DNA from: Strobilurus pachycystidiatus
Taxonomy: Eukaryota; Basidiomycota; Agaricomycetes; Agaricales; Physalacriaceae
Assembly: GCA_019915135.1 (NCBI GenBank)
Contig: JAHLMK010000013.1
Span: 744,001-808,000 of the forward strand
Length of the DNA stretch: 64,000 bases
Direction: 5' to 3'
Positions 1 to 10,960 of the stretch are shown piece by piece. The translations under genes and the position numbers were made by a program. The notes below the pieces were generated by a model. The model ran no database searches and had not been told where the DNA came from. It worked only from the letters and a program-made list of their open reading frames with translations. Position 1 is the first letter of the stretch, and every line of letters begins with the position of its first letter.

Positions 1-250
1 GGTTGAACCTGCGAAGATGAACGTCGCCGAATTGCACTAAACCACTGGTCAGCGAAAGGAGAGTGGAACCGGCAAGGGAGAGACGCGTACTCTGCCAAAT
101 GTCTTGGGCGATGTATACGGGATGGATGAGGAGGATGGTTGGTAGCAGGTCAATGCGAGGGTGAGGTCGTCGATGGTGCTGGGGGTATTCGTCCCGGACT
201 GGCGTGATCGCTCGAGTCAGGCTCAGGGAATGCTTGCGGCGGCCACGCAT
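1..250 (-). CDS. Hypothetical protein, partial, cut by the window edge
   Basis: On the minus strand a reading frame starts at an ATG at 250 (MRGRRKHSLSLTRA...) and stays open to base 1, with a hydrophobic stretch (LLPTILLIHPVYIAQDIW). A good intron (GTGAGT...TCGCAG, about 280-341) lies just upstream, so a short first exon may exist to its right, although joining it in frame is not straightforward. The gene would be divergent from the one at 524 and share a promoter region of about 270 bases with it. I do not recognise the family. The start and the assignment as coding are uncertain. Confidence 0.3.
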   Translation of the reverse strand, partial: MRGRRKHSLSLTRAITPVRDEYPQHHRRPHPRIDLLPTILLIHPVYIAQDIWQSTRLSLAGSTLLSLTSGLVQFGDVHLRRFN

Positions 251-523
251 GAGGGAAATGAGAAAGAAGGATGAACGAGTGACTGCGAGAAGAACAAGAA
301 CGTGTATAAGTAGTCGTGACTGACCGGGGTTCCGCGGGCACTCACCTTCCCTCAGAGCTCATTCCCACTCCAATCGGGGTCGCGAGCTGTTTGTCGGCGC
401 TGTTCCGCGTCGGTGAGTGTTCAAACGTTCAATGTTGGGGTTAAGTGCTTGTGGGAGATTTGGTGATCGTCGTGGTCGATGGCAGAGAAGTGATCTACGG
501 AAAAACATACCTCGGCTCCCACC

Positions 524-1791
524 ATGACCCTCCTCATTCCTCTACAGTGGGTGCAACGCCAGGCCAACGACCCATACTTCCGGCATCCAGTCTTCAGTGT
601 TGCCGGCTTCCTCGCCTTGTATAATTACCTTCACTCCATCCCCGAGTTGTACAACATGTACACATTCTGGATGTTCTCGACATTGCCCCCCGACGATCTC
701 AAAAAAATATTTGGCCCGTCGCTCATTTTCACGGCCTATGGAGAACGGTGCTACCCACTGATTGCACGCGCACTCCACGACGAGGACATGGTACGTAAAC
801 TATATGACATCGGGAAGCCACAATAATTGAGGCGCTTTCAGACGGTTCAGTTTCTGGTCGATGTCCAGAATTTTTATAGAATGTTCGCCGCGTACATCAC
901 TCCCAAATACCGTTTCGCCAACATTCTCCATCTCGATATTGTCATCGAGGATCTCGAGACTTTCCCGGATGCCACTGCACTTTGCCACCTATCTCTGGAG
1001 GATTTGACCGTCCGCCTCTTTCCTGGGACTGGCGACATACTTGAACTTGTTCAGGATTGGGGACAGCAAGCCTCGCTTCTCAAACTCCGAATCATGACAA
1101 TGTACGACCGACGGGCATATGAGGTATGTATTGACTTTGTATCGGCGTCCATCTGTCCTAACAATTATCATAGCATGAAATTGAGGATGTCTTCTGGCAG
1201 ACATCCAAATTCTCCAACTGTCTCAAAGACTTCACACGTCTGCGTGTTTTCGCTCTCATGCACCCATCATACATGGTGCCTAGCACCGGTTTCGAATGGG
1301 ATGTTCCAGTCACCCCCGTGAACCGTGTCTTCAAAGAACGCCTCTCTTCCCCGACCTACGACTACAAGCTGCTTACGAGGCACAATCGCTATCTTCGCCA
1401 TCATTGCAAGAAGCGTGCAACTCTCCTTGACGGAGGGTGGACGCTGGCTGAGAAAAGTTTCATTGAGCGCTCGGCCCCCAACTCGCTCACCGACGTCTTC
1501 CTCGTGTTCGCGTATCTTGAGGAGACAGATGTCCGGGGTGATTTCAGCCGCGATGAGCATTCCGAAGTCAGTGGCCGCTTCTCGCACTGGATTCGTGGGC
1601 AGGATGGATGGGCACGGAAGACGAACGATTTTACTTATGTGGTCGATCCTTGGGATGATTCGCCATCTGAGAGAACAGATTGGCGCGTCACTGAAGATAG
1701 CACTGATTGTTCAGTGGGAGGTGTTCATTTCCAGAACGGAGATTGTTATGAACCACATTATACACCGCCACACATTGAAGTCATTGCGTAG
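524..1791 (+). CDS. Hypothetical protein, three exons, F-box/LRR-like style
   Basis: Exons 524-790, 842-1123 and 1174-1791 join in frame through introns of 51 and 50 bases (GTACGT..CAG and GTATGT..TAG) to give 388 residues. The frame begins at the first ATG in a CACCATG context. The middle exon has leucine-rich strands (ANILHLDIVIEDLETF, HLSLEDLTVRLFPG) and the last exon begins with FTRLRVFAL. That layout is typical of the beta/alpha part of fungal F-box-associated proteins, but no F-box motif is visible at the N-terminus, so the class is a guess. The C-terminal third is acidic and rich in Asp, Ser and Trp. All three exons are intact. Function unknown. Confidence 0.75.
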
Positions 1792-3740
1792 TTTAGAATA
1801 ATATCTCACCATTACCAGTACCGCATTGCCACTACACCATGGACCATGTTGAACAGGTTCATCGATCATCGTTGGCGCTTACAAACTTGTTGTCCATATA
1901 AAGTCAACAGATTCGTTAACCATATAAGGTCAGTTAGCCATATAAGGTTAACAGAAAACATATCACAAAGTCCTGCTATTTACCACTAGGCCATGACCAC
2001 CATCAGTGTGACACCTGCAATTGATCATCAGTTCGTCATTAAACTGGTAGTAAGTATCGTAACATAGCAAGTAGCGCACAAGTATCAGCGAGTAATTTTA
2101 GGCAATAGCAGTAGTGGTATCGAATCCAGTATCATATGTGTTTGGTAGAATTCTTGTGAATATCATTAGGTGAATTAAGTATCGTTAAATGATTCTCCAC
2201 CGATAACGCTGAGGTGGAGAAGGCGGAACACAAAGTTTGCACTAGGTGTTCATCACCCGGCGGAAGCAGATGCGTCGACTGAGCTGTACGCAGGAAGAGT
2301 CTCGCCCGAAAGAGAGGCTGAACATCCCGAGCCACCCAAGCTTCTTTTGGGCGACGATGGCGGTAACGGAAGTTGGTGCATCACGCGTTCCGTTCGAAGA
2401 ACCCAAGCTGTCACACTCGCGTTCCTCGACTGATATAGCTCAACAACCTCTGGTTCCAACTTGCCATCATTGTCATACACATGCTCATCTCTGACATCGT
2501 TCACCTCCTCATTTCGGCCCGCCCCGAGCTCATCCAACGCTAAAACGGCGTCAGCAACGCTGCGCCGGAGGATATCTCTCCGAAACCACGTACATTTCCC
2601 GCTACCGTCCAGTAAACGGGGGCTGGAGGTGCTGGGGCGACGACGTAGCCGGACGAAAGGCTAGATGACTTGAATGCGAGGTCACGGATAAGAGGGCGCA
2701 CCGAGTCGCTGAGTATCTGCACATACGGTTCATCACTCTTGTGCCTTGATGCAAGCGTCGCCCATCACGTCCAATGTCAGAAGTCGAGGGTGCATAGAAT
2801 CCTTTCTGTCATGTTGCGGAGGTGAGGCGTGCTAAGCGTGTTTGATTGAAAGGTGACTGCCGGTCGCGTTGTTCGCAACATCTGATAACATTTCGTAAAC
2901 TCTTAAGGATAAAATAAGTAAAGGCAAAAGAGAAGATAAGTAATTGGCCCAAGCCGTACATCGACGACGGAGACGCGTCCCGTGGTGGAGTCGACAAACC
3001 CCCACGCCGATGCCCGTTGTTGAAAGAGAACTTAAGCGAGAGGGAAGATAAGTAGGCTGGGGCTCTCCGGACGTCATAGCGCATGCAGCCCGCAGTTTGA
3101 GGCCAGCTGTGGACAAAGGAGAGGTTCCAATTGGGAGTCTTCTTGATGGTTAGCGACTGGACAACCAATTCTTCGTGTAGGGCGGTTGGGGCTGTTTGGG
3201 GCCTGCGGGCAAGAAGGTGGGGGTCCCACGGTAGATTGGTGACGCTAGAGGATCTTTGAGTACGCGCCCGCTCGGGCTTTTACGAGCAGGCCGAGGCCGG
3301 GAGGCCGGGAGGAGTACGGGATAGGGTGGATATTTGAGTTAGCCATAATTGTTGAGACGCAGCGCGTGTGAAGCCTGCGTTGCGATGGCGCGTCAGCGGG
3401 CAAAGTATGGGGAGATGAGAACGTACGAGCAAGAAGCGGTCGTTATTACACGTGCCTTTGTCGAACAGTGATCGCAAGCTTCGAGGGCGAACGTGAGCGT
3501 AATGGCGAACGCCGCCGTTGATGACAACAAGGAGGTTTCGATGGCGCATTGTAAACGGTGTGGCCAGTTGCCTCGACGACGATGACCTCCCTATGAATGA
3601 TAGTAGGATGTAATCGAAGCTTAAGTTATTGGGACGTAGCCTGCCAGTGCTGGTGACGGTGGCGATAATCACGACGGCGTTGACTGCTGTGGCATGGACG
3701 TGAATGATGTCCTATGGTGGTGGGCGAATGATGCCGCACC
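1792..3740. other. Intergenic stretch without a clear gene
   Basis: Nothing in these 1.9 kb reads as a convincing gene. A short repeated motif CCATATAA(G)GT occurs three times between 1894 and 1950, just after the gene at 524. A minus-strand open frame at 2253-2537 is Ser/Pro-rich (PLPPSSPKRSLGGS, SGETLPAYSSV) and could be a disordered exon or a relic, but I cannot attach splice sites to it. Confidence 0.4.
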
Positions 3741-4250
3741 GCAACGTTATACACCCACGAGCCCTGGTTGTACGTTCGCGCATTGCTGATCGTCAGCCTC
3801 CAGTCGTCTTTATAATTACTGCACCTTCTTGTAGAACGTCCCGGAGTCCGCTTTTGTTTTTGCGCCATAGATATGGGTTGTCGAATGAGCTGATGGAAAG
3901 CAGGAGAGGTCTACGGCCCAAGTCAGTAGTCGTTCCAGACATAAAATTTTGAGCCGTCCATTTTCTTAGCTAGCAGCTGCCCAAAAGGATCACGGCGAGA
4001 ACGACCATCAGCGTCTTCGTCATTTACAACCTGATATATAGCATCGATCAAAGCAGCCTTTATGCGATCCCCGATATTGGCCTGCATGTCCGGTGCCCGA
4101 GATTTACGACATTTCTGGAGCAAAAAAAGTCAAGTTTATCATTGCAAGAGGTGGAGATAGTCACAGACCGAAGGTCGACACTTATCATCGTGAGCGGCAG
4201 ATGGTGTGACGGAAATGAATTATATGTCCACCGCGTTTTCACTTGCCATT

Positions 4251-7200
4251 GGTTGGTGCCTCGTAGTCGGCTGCCTTGCCTTTGCTCTTCCTCCCATGGC
4301 GCGATCGGCTGCCCTCGGCGTCAGAAACAGGCATACTCCGGTTCGAGTCTACTGGCAGCAACCCGCTGCTTTCTCGGACGTCCGCGCCTGACGGTGACTC
4401 TAGATTAGCTATACAATCGCAGGGCGCCAAAGTAATCTCACCTTCGCCCAAGCATCGTCGATAAAGTTGTCATTGTAGCTGATGACGTTTCTCTTGCGCT
4501 GCCCACGTCCTTCAATAATGACGGCTCATCCGTCTGAGAACACAGCGGCAGCTCTTCGACCTGAATGAGCGGGGGCGGTGGCTTCCCACAATGTCCCGCA
4601 AGTCACCATGCCTCAGCCTGCTGACGCTCGCTCGAAATACAATCTCCGGAACGTCTCGCCTCTTCGTCCGACCTCACAATAAGCGCATTCAAGTCTTCAT
4701 CCCTAACTCCAGCCTCCTCGTTCTCCTCCCCCTGATTAGCTTCAAGAATTGACCGCTAGTTCAAAGGTGAGCCGTTGAGATTTCAATGGATCAAGGACGT
4801 ACCAAGAATTCCTCCTGTTCTTCTTGCGCAGACTTTTCGAATCGATCGGCTTGAACGACCTTGTCATCGATACCGGGCACGCTGGTACATCGCCTCCTCG
4901 GCACTCTTCTCAATAACGAACCGCAAACTGAGCACAGCGCGAGTTTGTCCGATACGATGCACACAATCCAGGGCTTGTCGATCGGCATGAGAGTTACTAT
5001 GCGCATGCGCAAGTCAACATCACATCTAAGACGACGAGAGATAGTCCGACGTACCTTTCACTGTCGAAGCTAAAACACAAGAAAGTGAACATGTGCGAAA
5101 GTGACAGAAAGGAGGCGTACATGACATCCATATCAGCAGCCTGCAAGTTGAGACCCAAACCACCAGCACGCATAGCCATGGTCAAGATGAGGACCTTGTA
5201 CTCCGAGTTCTTCTCGTGCATTTGCGCAAACGACCCGCGCTCCTTCGTCCTCGTCCCTCCATATACTTCTGTTACATCATATTCAAGACCTTCAAGATGT
5301 CCTTGACCTTGGTCATCCGGAAGAAGATGAGGACCTTGTGTCACATCAGTACAACCGTCAACTCGGTGATGGACAACGAGATCGCGCACTAAATGATGCG
5401 TGGCGAAGGACTGGAGAACTCGATCTTGCCGGGACGTCCAAATGAGTTTCTCGTCGATCAGCCCACACCTATCACGATTCCCGCTATCGCCTCATTCTGA
5501 CCGGAACACCACTTCAGAACAACCTCCCCGAACTGTGGTCCCTGCCCAACTTTGTCCTTCCCAAGATCTTCAACTCCGTCAAGTCGGTTGACGGGTGGAT
5601 CAACACACCGTTTGCGTGGCGACAAGATCGAGCTGAGCTCATCTTTCACCAAAGGCTGCAGAAGGACGTGGAGAGCGACCTGCCGGATAAGGTGGAGGAA
5701 GTGACCAAGGTGCGGATGAGCGGGCTCTAGAGACAGCTATACAAGCAGATGAAGAAGTGTAGATGATCGCGGATGGGAATGACAAGACCGGGGTATGTTC
5801 ATCTCTCGCCCTTCGTCGCCTATGGGAGGCTGATGCGATGTACTTTTTGCAGAGAATCCGGTGGTATGAAGGGTCTGATCTGTCAGCATCCTTTCCTCTT
5901 CGAAAGCGTCCAGGACAAAGTCAGCCCTAGGAGCGTCTGGGAGAGTTTCGACAGGGTATACTTCATACAACGACCGTCATCTGTAACAAGATGTTAGGCC
6001 AACACATTCACAGCACATTCACAGGAGCAGAAAGGAAAGCAACTTACCGAAAATCGTGTGCACCCATTTCAGCTTACAGAGAACTGGCCGGTCCTTGATG
6101 ATGTACTCGTACGTCGCCAACAACACTTGGAAGTAGCCAACACGAAAGTCGCCTTGTAGTGCTCGTCGCTGAGCCGGGGGTTTCTTGTACGCCACCAATT
6201 TCAAGTGCCCACTTGGCGAACTCTTTGGCGAACTCTCCCGACCATTCGTCATCGTGGAAAGAGGTACAATGACAAGATATGGGCCCTTCTGTCGCTCACT
6301 TTCGATGAGGAACGACATCAACGAGATTGTCTGGATCGTCTTCCCGAGACCCTAAAAACAAGGCATTATTCAGTTGCTCGGATGGATATGAACGAACGCA
6401 CCGTCTCGTCTGCAAGGATACCATTTAGACGATTGTTGTACAAGCTGACCATCCACTGCAGACCCTTGATCTGATACTCCTTCAGAGTACCGCCGACGAG
6501 AATCTGCGGCTGCATCGTGATCCTTTCAGAAATCCTGTGTGCGACCGAGTGGGAGTCGACCTTGATCTTGTCCTGGTTGACCTCGTCAGCCGAGATCTGA
6601 GCACCAAAGGTCGCCTCGTTCGCCGAAGGTTCCTCCACCTCGAACTGGAAGTGTTCCTGCGGATCCCTCTTGTTCTGCTGGGCGACGACGGCTTGGGCGA
6701 AGGAGTCAAGGTAGGCGTCGGTCAACTTGAGCAGATGCGTGCGTATCCTTCGCCGTGTCGATGAGCTTCATGTACGCCTTTACATCATCCGCCTTCAACG
6801 CCTTCAGACACTCCTTCGAGATCCTCAACGCGTTTCTGCTCTTCCTTCTCCGTGTGCGCATGGTAGTTGAGCACAGACTTTCCGAGGCGGAAAACACAGT
6901 CTTGAGCAAGACGGTTGGCATTGAGGACTTCTCGACCGTGGGAGATAATGACATGGAGAAACTCTCAACATGCTTGTGCTTCGCAATACGTTCAGATTCC
7001 GTCCGCTGTTTCCGTTCCAGCTGCAACTCTGGCGCGGACATCTCGGATACTCGACCTGCGGAAGTCGGGTCGGTTGAGCGGAAGAAGTGAGGCGTGTACG
7101 AGCTTCTCAGCGACGAGATTGCGCAGGCGCCTTTCCTTCTCGACCAGGCGAAGCGACTTGAGCTCGAAGCTTGCCGTGAGACGTGACACTAGGGGTAGAA

Positions 7201-7714
7201 GGTGTTTGTTGGTGGCATCGCCCATGACGGCGTCATTGTCGTCCTTCAGCACATCGGCTGTGTCTGTTGATCCGCCAGATTCGCCGATGGTAGACGGCAG
7301 CTCCTCCAGTTCCCGTATGCCCTGCGCTATCCTTCCCTTGACATACCGATCCCGCTCATTTATATTCTGGTTGGCGTGGCGGTTGACGCTGCTGCTGTGC
7401 GGGTGCCTCCAAGTACACTGCAAGAGGCGTTGGCTGCGGTTACAAGATGGTGCAAAGGAGGCGCACCTTGGTTGATGCAGAGCGCAAAATCACTGATCAG
7501 ACTCGCCCGGTGACTCGCTGTCATCTGGAAAGGACCGAGACGTCGGCCGGGAAAAAGAACACACTTCAAGCAACAAGGGCGGTGGGTGGGAAACGGTCTC
7601 GACAAGTAGCGACACCGCGCGCCAACGCGCACATCGAGGTTCGAAGAAAGACTTCTTCGATCACTAGATGGATGGAAGGAAGGATTACACGGCACGGTCC
7701 CAATATGGAACGCC
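4251..7714. repeat. Long direct repeat, copy 1 (3464 bases)
   Basis: The sequence from GGTTGGTGCCTCGTAGTCGG at 4251 to CAATATGGAACGCC ending at 7714 recurs at 28379-31841 in the same orientation, offset by 24128 bases. I counted five substitutions (C/T near 4340, G/A near 4960, A/G near 6630, C/T near 7348, G/A near 7586) and one single-base deletion near 7670, so identity is about 99.8%. Flanks on both sides differ between copies. I see no terminal inverted repeat or target-site duplication at the edges. The unit lies wholly inside the SNF2-type pseudogene. Confidence 0.95.
5395..5995 (+). other. Inverted helicase-core segment inside the SNF2 pseudogene (copy 1)
   Basis: The surrounding pseudogene reads on the minus strand, but this block reads on the plus strand. 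It encodes the part between motifs II and IV of the same protein: SRYRLILTGTPLQNNLPELW (5475-5540), FVLPKIFNSVKSV (5557-5595), KDVESDLPDKVEEVTKVRM (5665-5720), KQMKK (5740) and CQHPFLFESVQDKVSPR (5880-5935). On the minus strand the neighbouring parts stop at WVHTIFG (6040) and resume at GLEYDVTEVYGG (about 5290). The block therefore fills exactly the missing middle, turned around. Confidence 0.88.
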
Positions 7715-9649
7715 AGTGATGTAGTGATATATGACCCGCATCTCATCCGTACGCGTCGACCACCCCCATGTAGACTGCCCCCAGTGAGCGACCTCCAGCC
7801 GAGCTCACGACGATCCGCGGTAGAACTGAGGACTTCCCGAAGGTTAGACATTTGAACAATGTCTGTTAGGCGGGCCTACAGAAAGGTGAGCACCGAAACA
7901 GTCTATCTAACCAAGGGAGTCGCGCAGAAACTCGTAGGACATCGTAGACAAACTTCGCCGTCCTGTCTACCATGGGCTTACAATATATGCAGTTCTGCCA
8001 GAAGTCTGCGGATGAGTGTGTGGCCGCCTATCATGACAAGACAGGTACGCTTCTATACGCCTCCGTCAAGTGCGCGTCGTGTAAAACCACGAGCTCGCGG
8101 GTTCCATTGTACTGAAGAGCGGCATGTTCCGGAGTATTCGCGTCCATTGCACACAACCTACATAGCCTCGACTGCCTCGGTACGGCGGGTCTGCCATGAT
8201 CGGCCCATCTTAGTCGTTCTACAGCTAGGAGATGCTCCGACAACAGCAAGCCGACGACTGCGTCCTGATGGTTGGGCACCTGTACAGCCAGGTAGTGTCT
8301 CAGACACAACACGACCGTCTTTGGCTGGCCTTGTCTGCCTGATGTACTGTATGTTCAATTGAGGTATGTCAAAGCCGAGATTCTCGCCAGCCATTTTCAG
8401 CTCCCTAATACAAGTGTGATGGAAACCAGATCTCCAGATACACCTGATCAAGTTCATCTCAGGTTCAACTGGAGACCGCGCAATTCACGAAATCGGAAGT
8501 TGCCACATACGTCCTGTATAGGCTGTCGTACCTTTCACGATTGTGATGATTCCTGGCACCATCCTATTGACGCTGTTGGATTATCATCGCATATCTCTCA
8601 TTAACGTGTTCAACCCCACCTTACCGAGGATCTGGAAAATGGTGTTTCAGTCAAGTTCCGTCTTGCAGAGGCCGACTTCCTGATTATGACACCGAGCAAG
8701 TACTGGCACAGGCGACTTCGGATATCTCATCATAAACTCTGGCATCATCCGACTTGCCTGGTCATTGCGTCGTCGAGGAATTCCCTCAAAACCAAAAACG
8801 CGTTTTGCTGCCTGCTAACCGCCCACAGTTTATGACAGTTCATCACAGTTGCTGTATAGAGGCCGCGAATTCCGATAACTTCCAATGGCGACTCCCACTG
8901 AGACTCAAACGCACGTCGGCGTGTCGATTTCTGCCTCATTGGCAAACGAGAATGCTTTCATTGACCGAACATATCTTTCCTGCGCTGAGTGTCGCGGCTT
9001 CTATGAAGCGTTTGGCATTCGAATTGTATGGGCTTACCCAGTAGTCGGCGATATGGCCAGTACTAGTGGAGCTCAGGATTTCGAGCTCCCAAGACGGGCC
9101 TGCTTTAGGCAGTCGCCTGCTCGAGTGCGACGGCCTTGGAAGCACTTACAATGATGCCTTTATGAAGTGTGAAGTTTGTGTAAACCCTTGGGGAGCTGCG
9201 GTATCGGAGCACTAGATCATTCCAAGAGCGCCGTGTCACGAGTCGAAGTATAAGTATTGATGTCTGTCAATAGTTGGGTAGATATGGGTCCTTCAGCGCC
9301 ATCAGTGAATTCGCCGTGACCACACAATCCCGTACGCCGAGCGTCAGTTACTAGACCTGTGTTTGAGGCTCCTGTTTGTACAGGCTCTATGTCTCTGCAA
9401 TCTACACCAGGTCAACGGCTTACACATCTCATCCATTCACCGGGACTCTTGCCTCCAGTCAGGCTCGCGGTTTCGGTAGAACATGGAACAAAGTAAAGCG
9501 CTTGTAAGTAAGTAAAAGGATTTACAAGAAAAGAGGTACCAGATCATGTGTAAGCATGTCTGGTAAACAACAAAAGAAATATCCGCGGTGAATCGCTCAG
9601 ACGTATCGGTATAAACTGGTTGGGATGTCGGGGTGAATGAAACGTTAAC
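7715..9649. other. Gene-poor stretch with one retrotransposon remnant
   Basis: Apart from the LINE fragment at about 8031-8312 I see no supported gene. Immediately right of 7714 the minus frame of the SNF2 pseudogene stays open to 7851 but no longer resembles the family. Open frames at 8359-9150 have no splice structure or motif that I recognise. Confidence 0.4.
8031..8312 (-). pseudogene. C-terminal fragment of a LINE-type reverse transcriptase
   Basis: The minus frame reads HLLAVERLRWADHGRPAVPR followed by CRLCAMDANTPEHAALQ. This is the pattern at the end of fungal non-LTR retrotransposon ORF2 proteins: a LAVERLRW-x-D helix, then a Cys-x2-Cys...His zinc-like motif with the sequence PEHA. 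No reverse-transcriptase palm motifs remain nearby, so this is a 3' remnant with no promoter or start. The same motif type recurs at 25614-25790, and a longer remnant of the same kind of element lies at 37.9-39.6 kb. Confidence 0.6.
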
Positions 9650-10960
9650 CTAGTACGTATACGGAATTCTCTCTGGAATCCCATGCTCAACTAGATAGTT
9701 ATTCATTGCGTGATGAGTCGACTGAAGGGCTGTCGTCAGCTCCTCCACGAGCGTCTTCCAGGGTCGCTGCAGCAGGTCCTCTGGTTGAACATTATGCTGC
9801 GCAAGATCTTTGAATCTAGCTGTGACTTCGGCCATCTTAGCGGCGTGAATCTCTACAGCCTCGTCGTTCCACATAGCCTGTAAGTCATGCAGGAGGGAAA
9901 TGTTCTTGAGAGACCTATAACAGTTCAGTTGTGACTCATCAAAATAAAGATTGCTCATACCATGCACTGCCCGATTGACGCAACCTTTCATAGGAGACTC
10001 GGAGAAAAGTTTCGAACGCCTCGCGGGTGACCGCCGGTCCGAAACCATGCAAGAAAACGCGGGTTATGGCGTCGCCATCCAAGATCATGGCACCGTCACT
10101 ACTTGGGTCGGAGGCACGACCTCCTGGAACGTGAACGGAAGCGCCTTCGAAGTATGCATTGATATTTGAGACTGGGCCATCTTGGACTCGGATGGTGGCG
10201 CCTTTAATGCATACAGATGCACGGGTGGGGGATTGAATGGAGACGGATATATTGACGACCACTGAAGCAGTGCAATTAGTAGATTGTTGGGCCCAGTCCA
10301 AATGCTAAAATACACACAGTTGGCTCCCGGTCCGCCTGGGTGTGTCGTTGTAGCAGCGGTAGATGGTCCATCGATACGGCGAGATTCTTCCGACACGAAA
10401 GCTGAAGGAGGCGGATCTGCAGGAGAACAAGGCGATTCTGACGTGGGACCGGACCCCCGTCGTGGCTGTTGACAAAAGCGAAATAGGCTCATAAAGCGCA
10501 ACTAGTCGTTGAGTGAGCTGACGCCCTCCGGCATAGATAGTAAAGCACAGAACGCACCATAGCTGGGAGTTGATGGTCTTGAAGTCGTAAGGACAAGAGT
10601 CACAGTTGCCAAACAATCGATGCCAGGCCGACGCCACATGGCCTGGATCCGCCTGTGGACCACGTAAGCTTGACCTTAGGTTTCATGAAGCAGTAGGACA
10701 AGTCGATGTGCCATGAAAGCGGCTGCACATTGTAGTCAAGAAGCAGACGGCCTCTCCGCGGGTGATAGCGGCGAATTGAGAAACCCGGAAATGACCGAAT
10801 CATGGGCTCGCACCTTGACCGGGGGAAGACTACGTCCCATACCGTTGTCACTTGTGGGAAAATCTTTCTCCAAGTTTGGTAGCTCCTCGGCCACTACGAT
10901 CTCCACATACATCTCCGATGGTTGTATGTCCCAGAAAAACGTAAGATTGTCAATGGCCAA
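9650..10960 (-). CDS. Hypothetical protein, multi-exon, 3' part resolved
   Basis: The last two exons are clear. The terminal exon is 9650-9914, preceded by a 46-base intron (9915-9960, GTATGA..TTATAG), and the previous exon runs upward from 9961. Together they read ...LHGFGPAVTREAFETFLRV...GSAW|SLKNISLLHDLQAM...IPERIPYTY and stop. Farther upstream, likely exons are FLAIDNLTFFWDIQPSEM (10880-10960) and DYNVQPLSWHIDLSYCF (10680-10760), joinable through an intron of about 90 bases. Exons between 10250 and 10650 could not be settled, because several frames stay open. The C-terminal part is alpha-helical and charged. Family not recognised. The gene may be intact or recently damaged. Confidence 0.5.

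Larger units (their letters stand above)
3740..7714 (-). pseudogene. Broken SNF2/STH1-type chromatin-remodelling ATPase (copy 1)
   Basis: Read on the minus strand from 7714 leftwards, the parts of a SWI/SNF-RSC catalytic subunit appear in order. They are: an HSA-type region (7000-7420; ELKSLRLVEKERRL, ASLLPLNRPDFRR); a linker ([20 protein letters not shown], about 6750-6830); the ATPase start (6370-6560; [24 protein letters not shown]) followed after an intron by GLGKTIQTISL; a helicase C part (5090-5330; EVYGGTRTKERG, RAGGLGLNLQAAD); a SnAC-like part (4560-4760; DLNALIVRSDEEA); a basic tail (GRKSKGKAADYEAP); and a bromodomain remnant (3745-3870; NARTYNQGSWVYN). Many frameshifts and stops break it, and about 600 bases of the core are inverted. 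The Walker A lead-in reads ADET rather than ADEM. It cannot make a working ATPase. Confidence 0.9.

Noticed and set aside
4330..4350. GGTTCGAGTCT, resembling a tRNA B box
   Set aside because: No matching A box or cloverleaf around it, and it lies within the SNF2 pseudogene tail.
4251..7714. The long direct repeat as a Helitron or TIR transposon
   Set aside because: The two ends are not inverted repeats of each other. The ends do not show a 5' TC or a 3' CTRR with a hairpin, and no target-site duplication is apparent.
7859..8362. 167-codon plus frame
   Set aside because: It overlaps, on the other strand, the LINE C-terminal motif, which is the better-supported reading.
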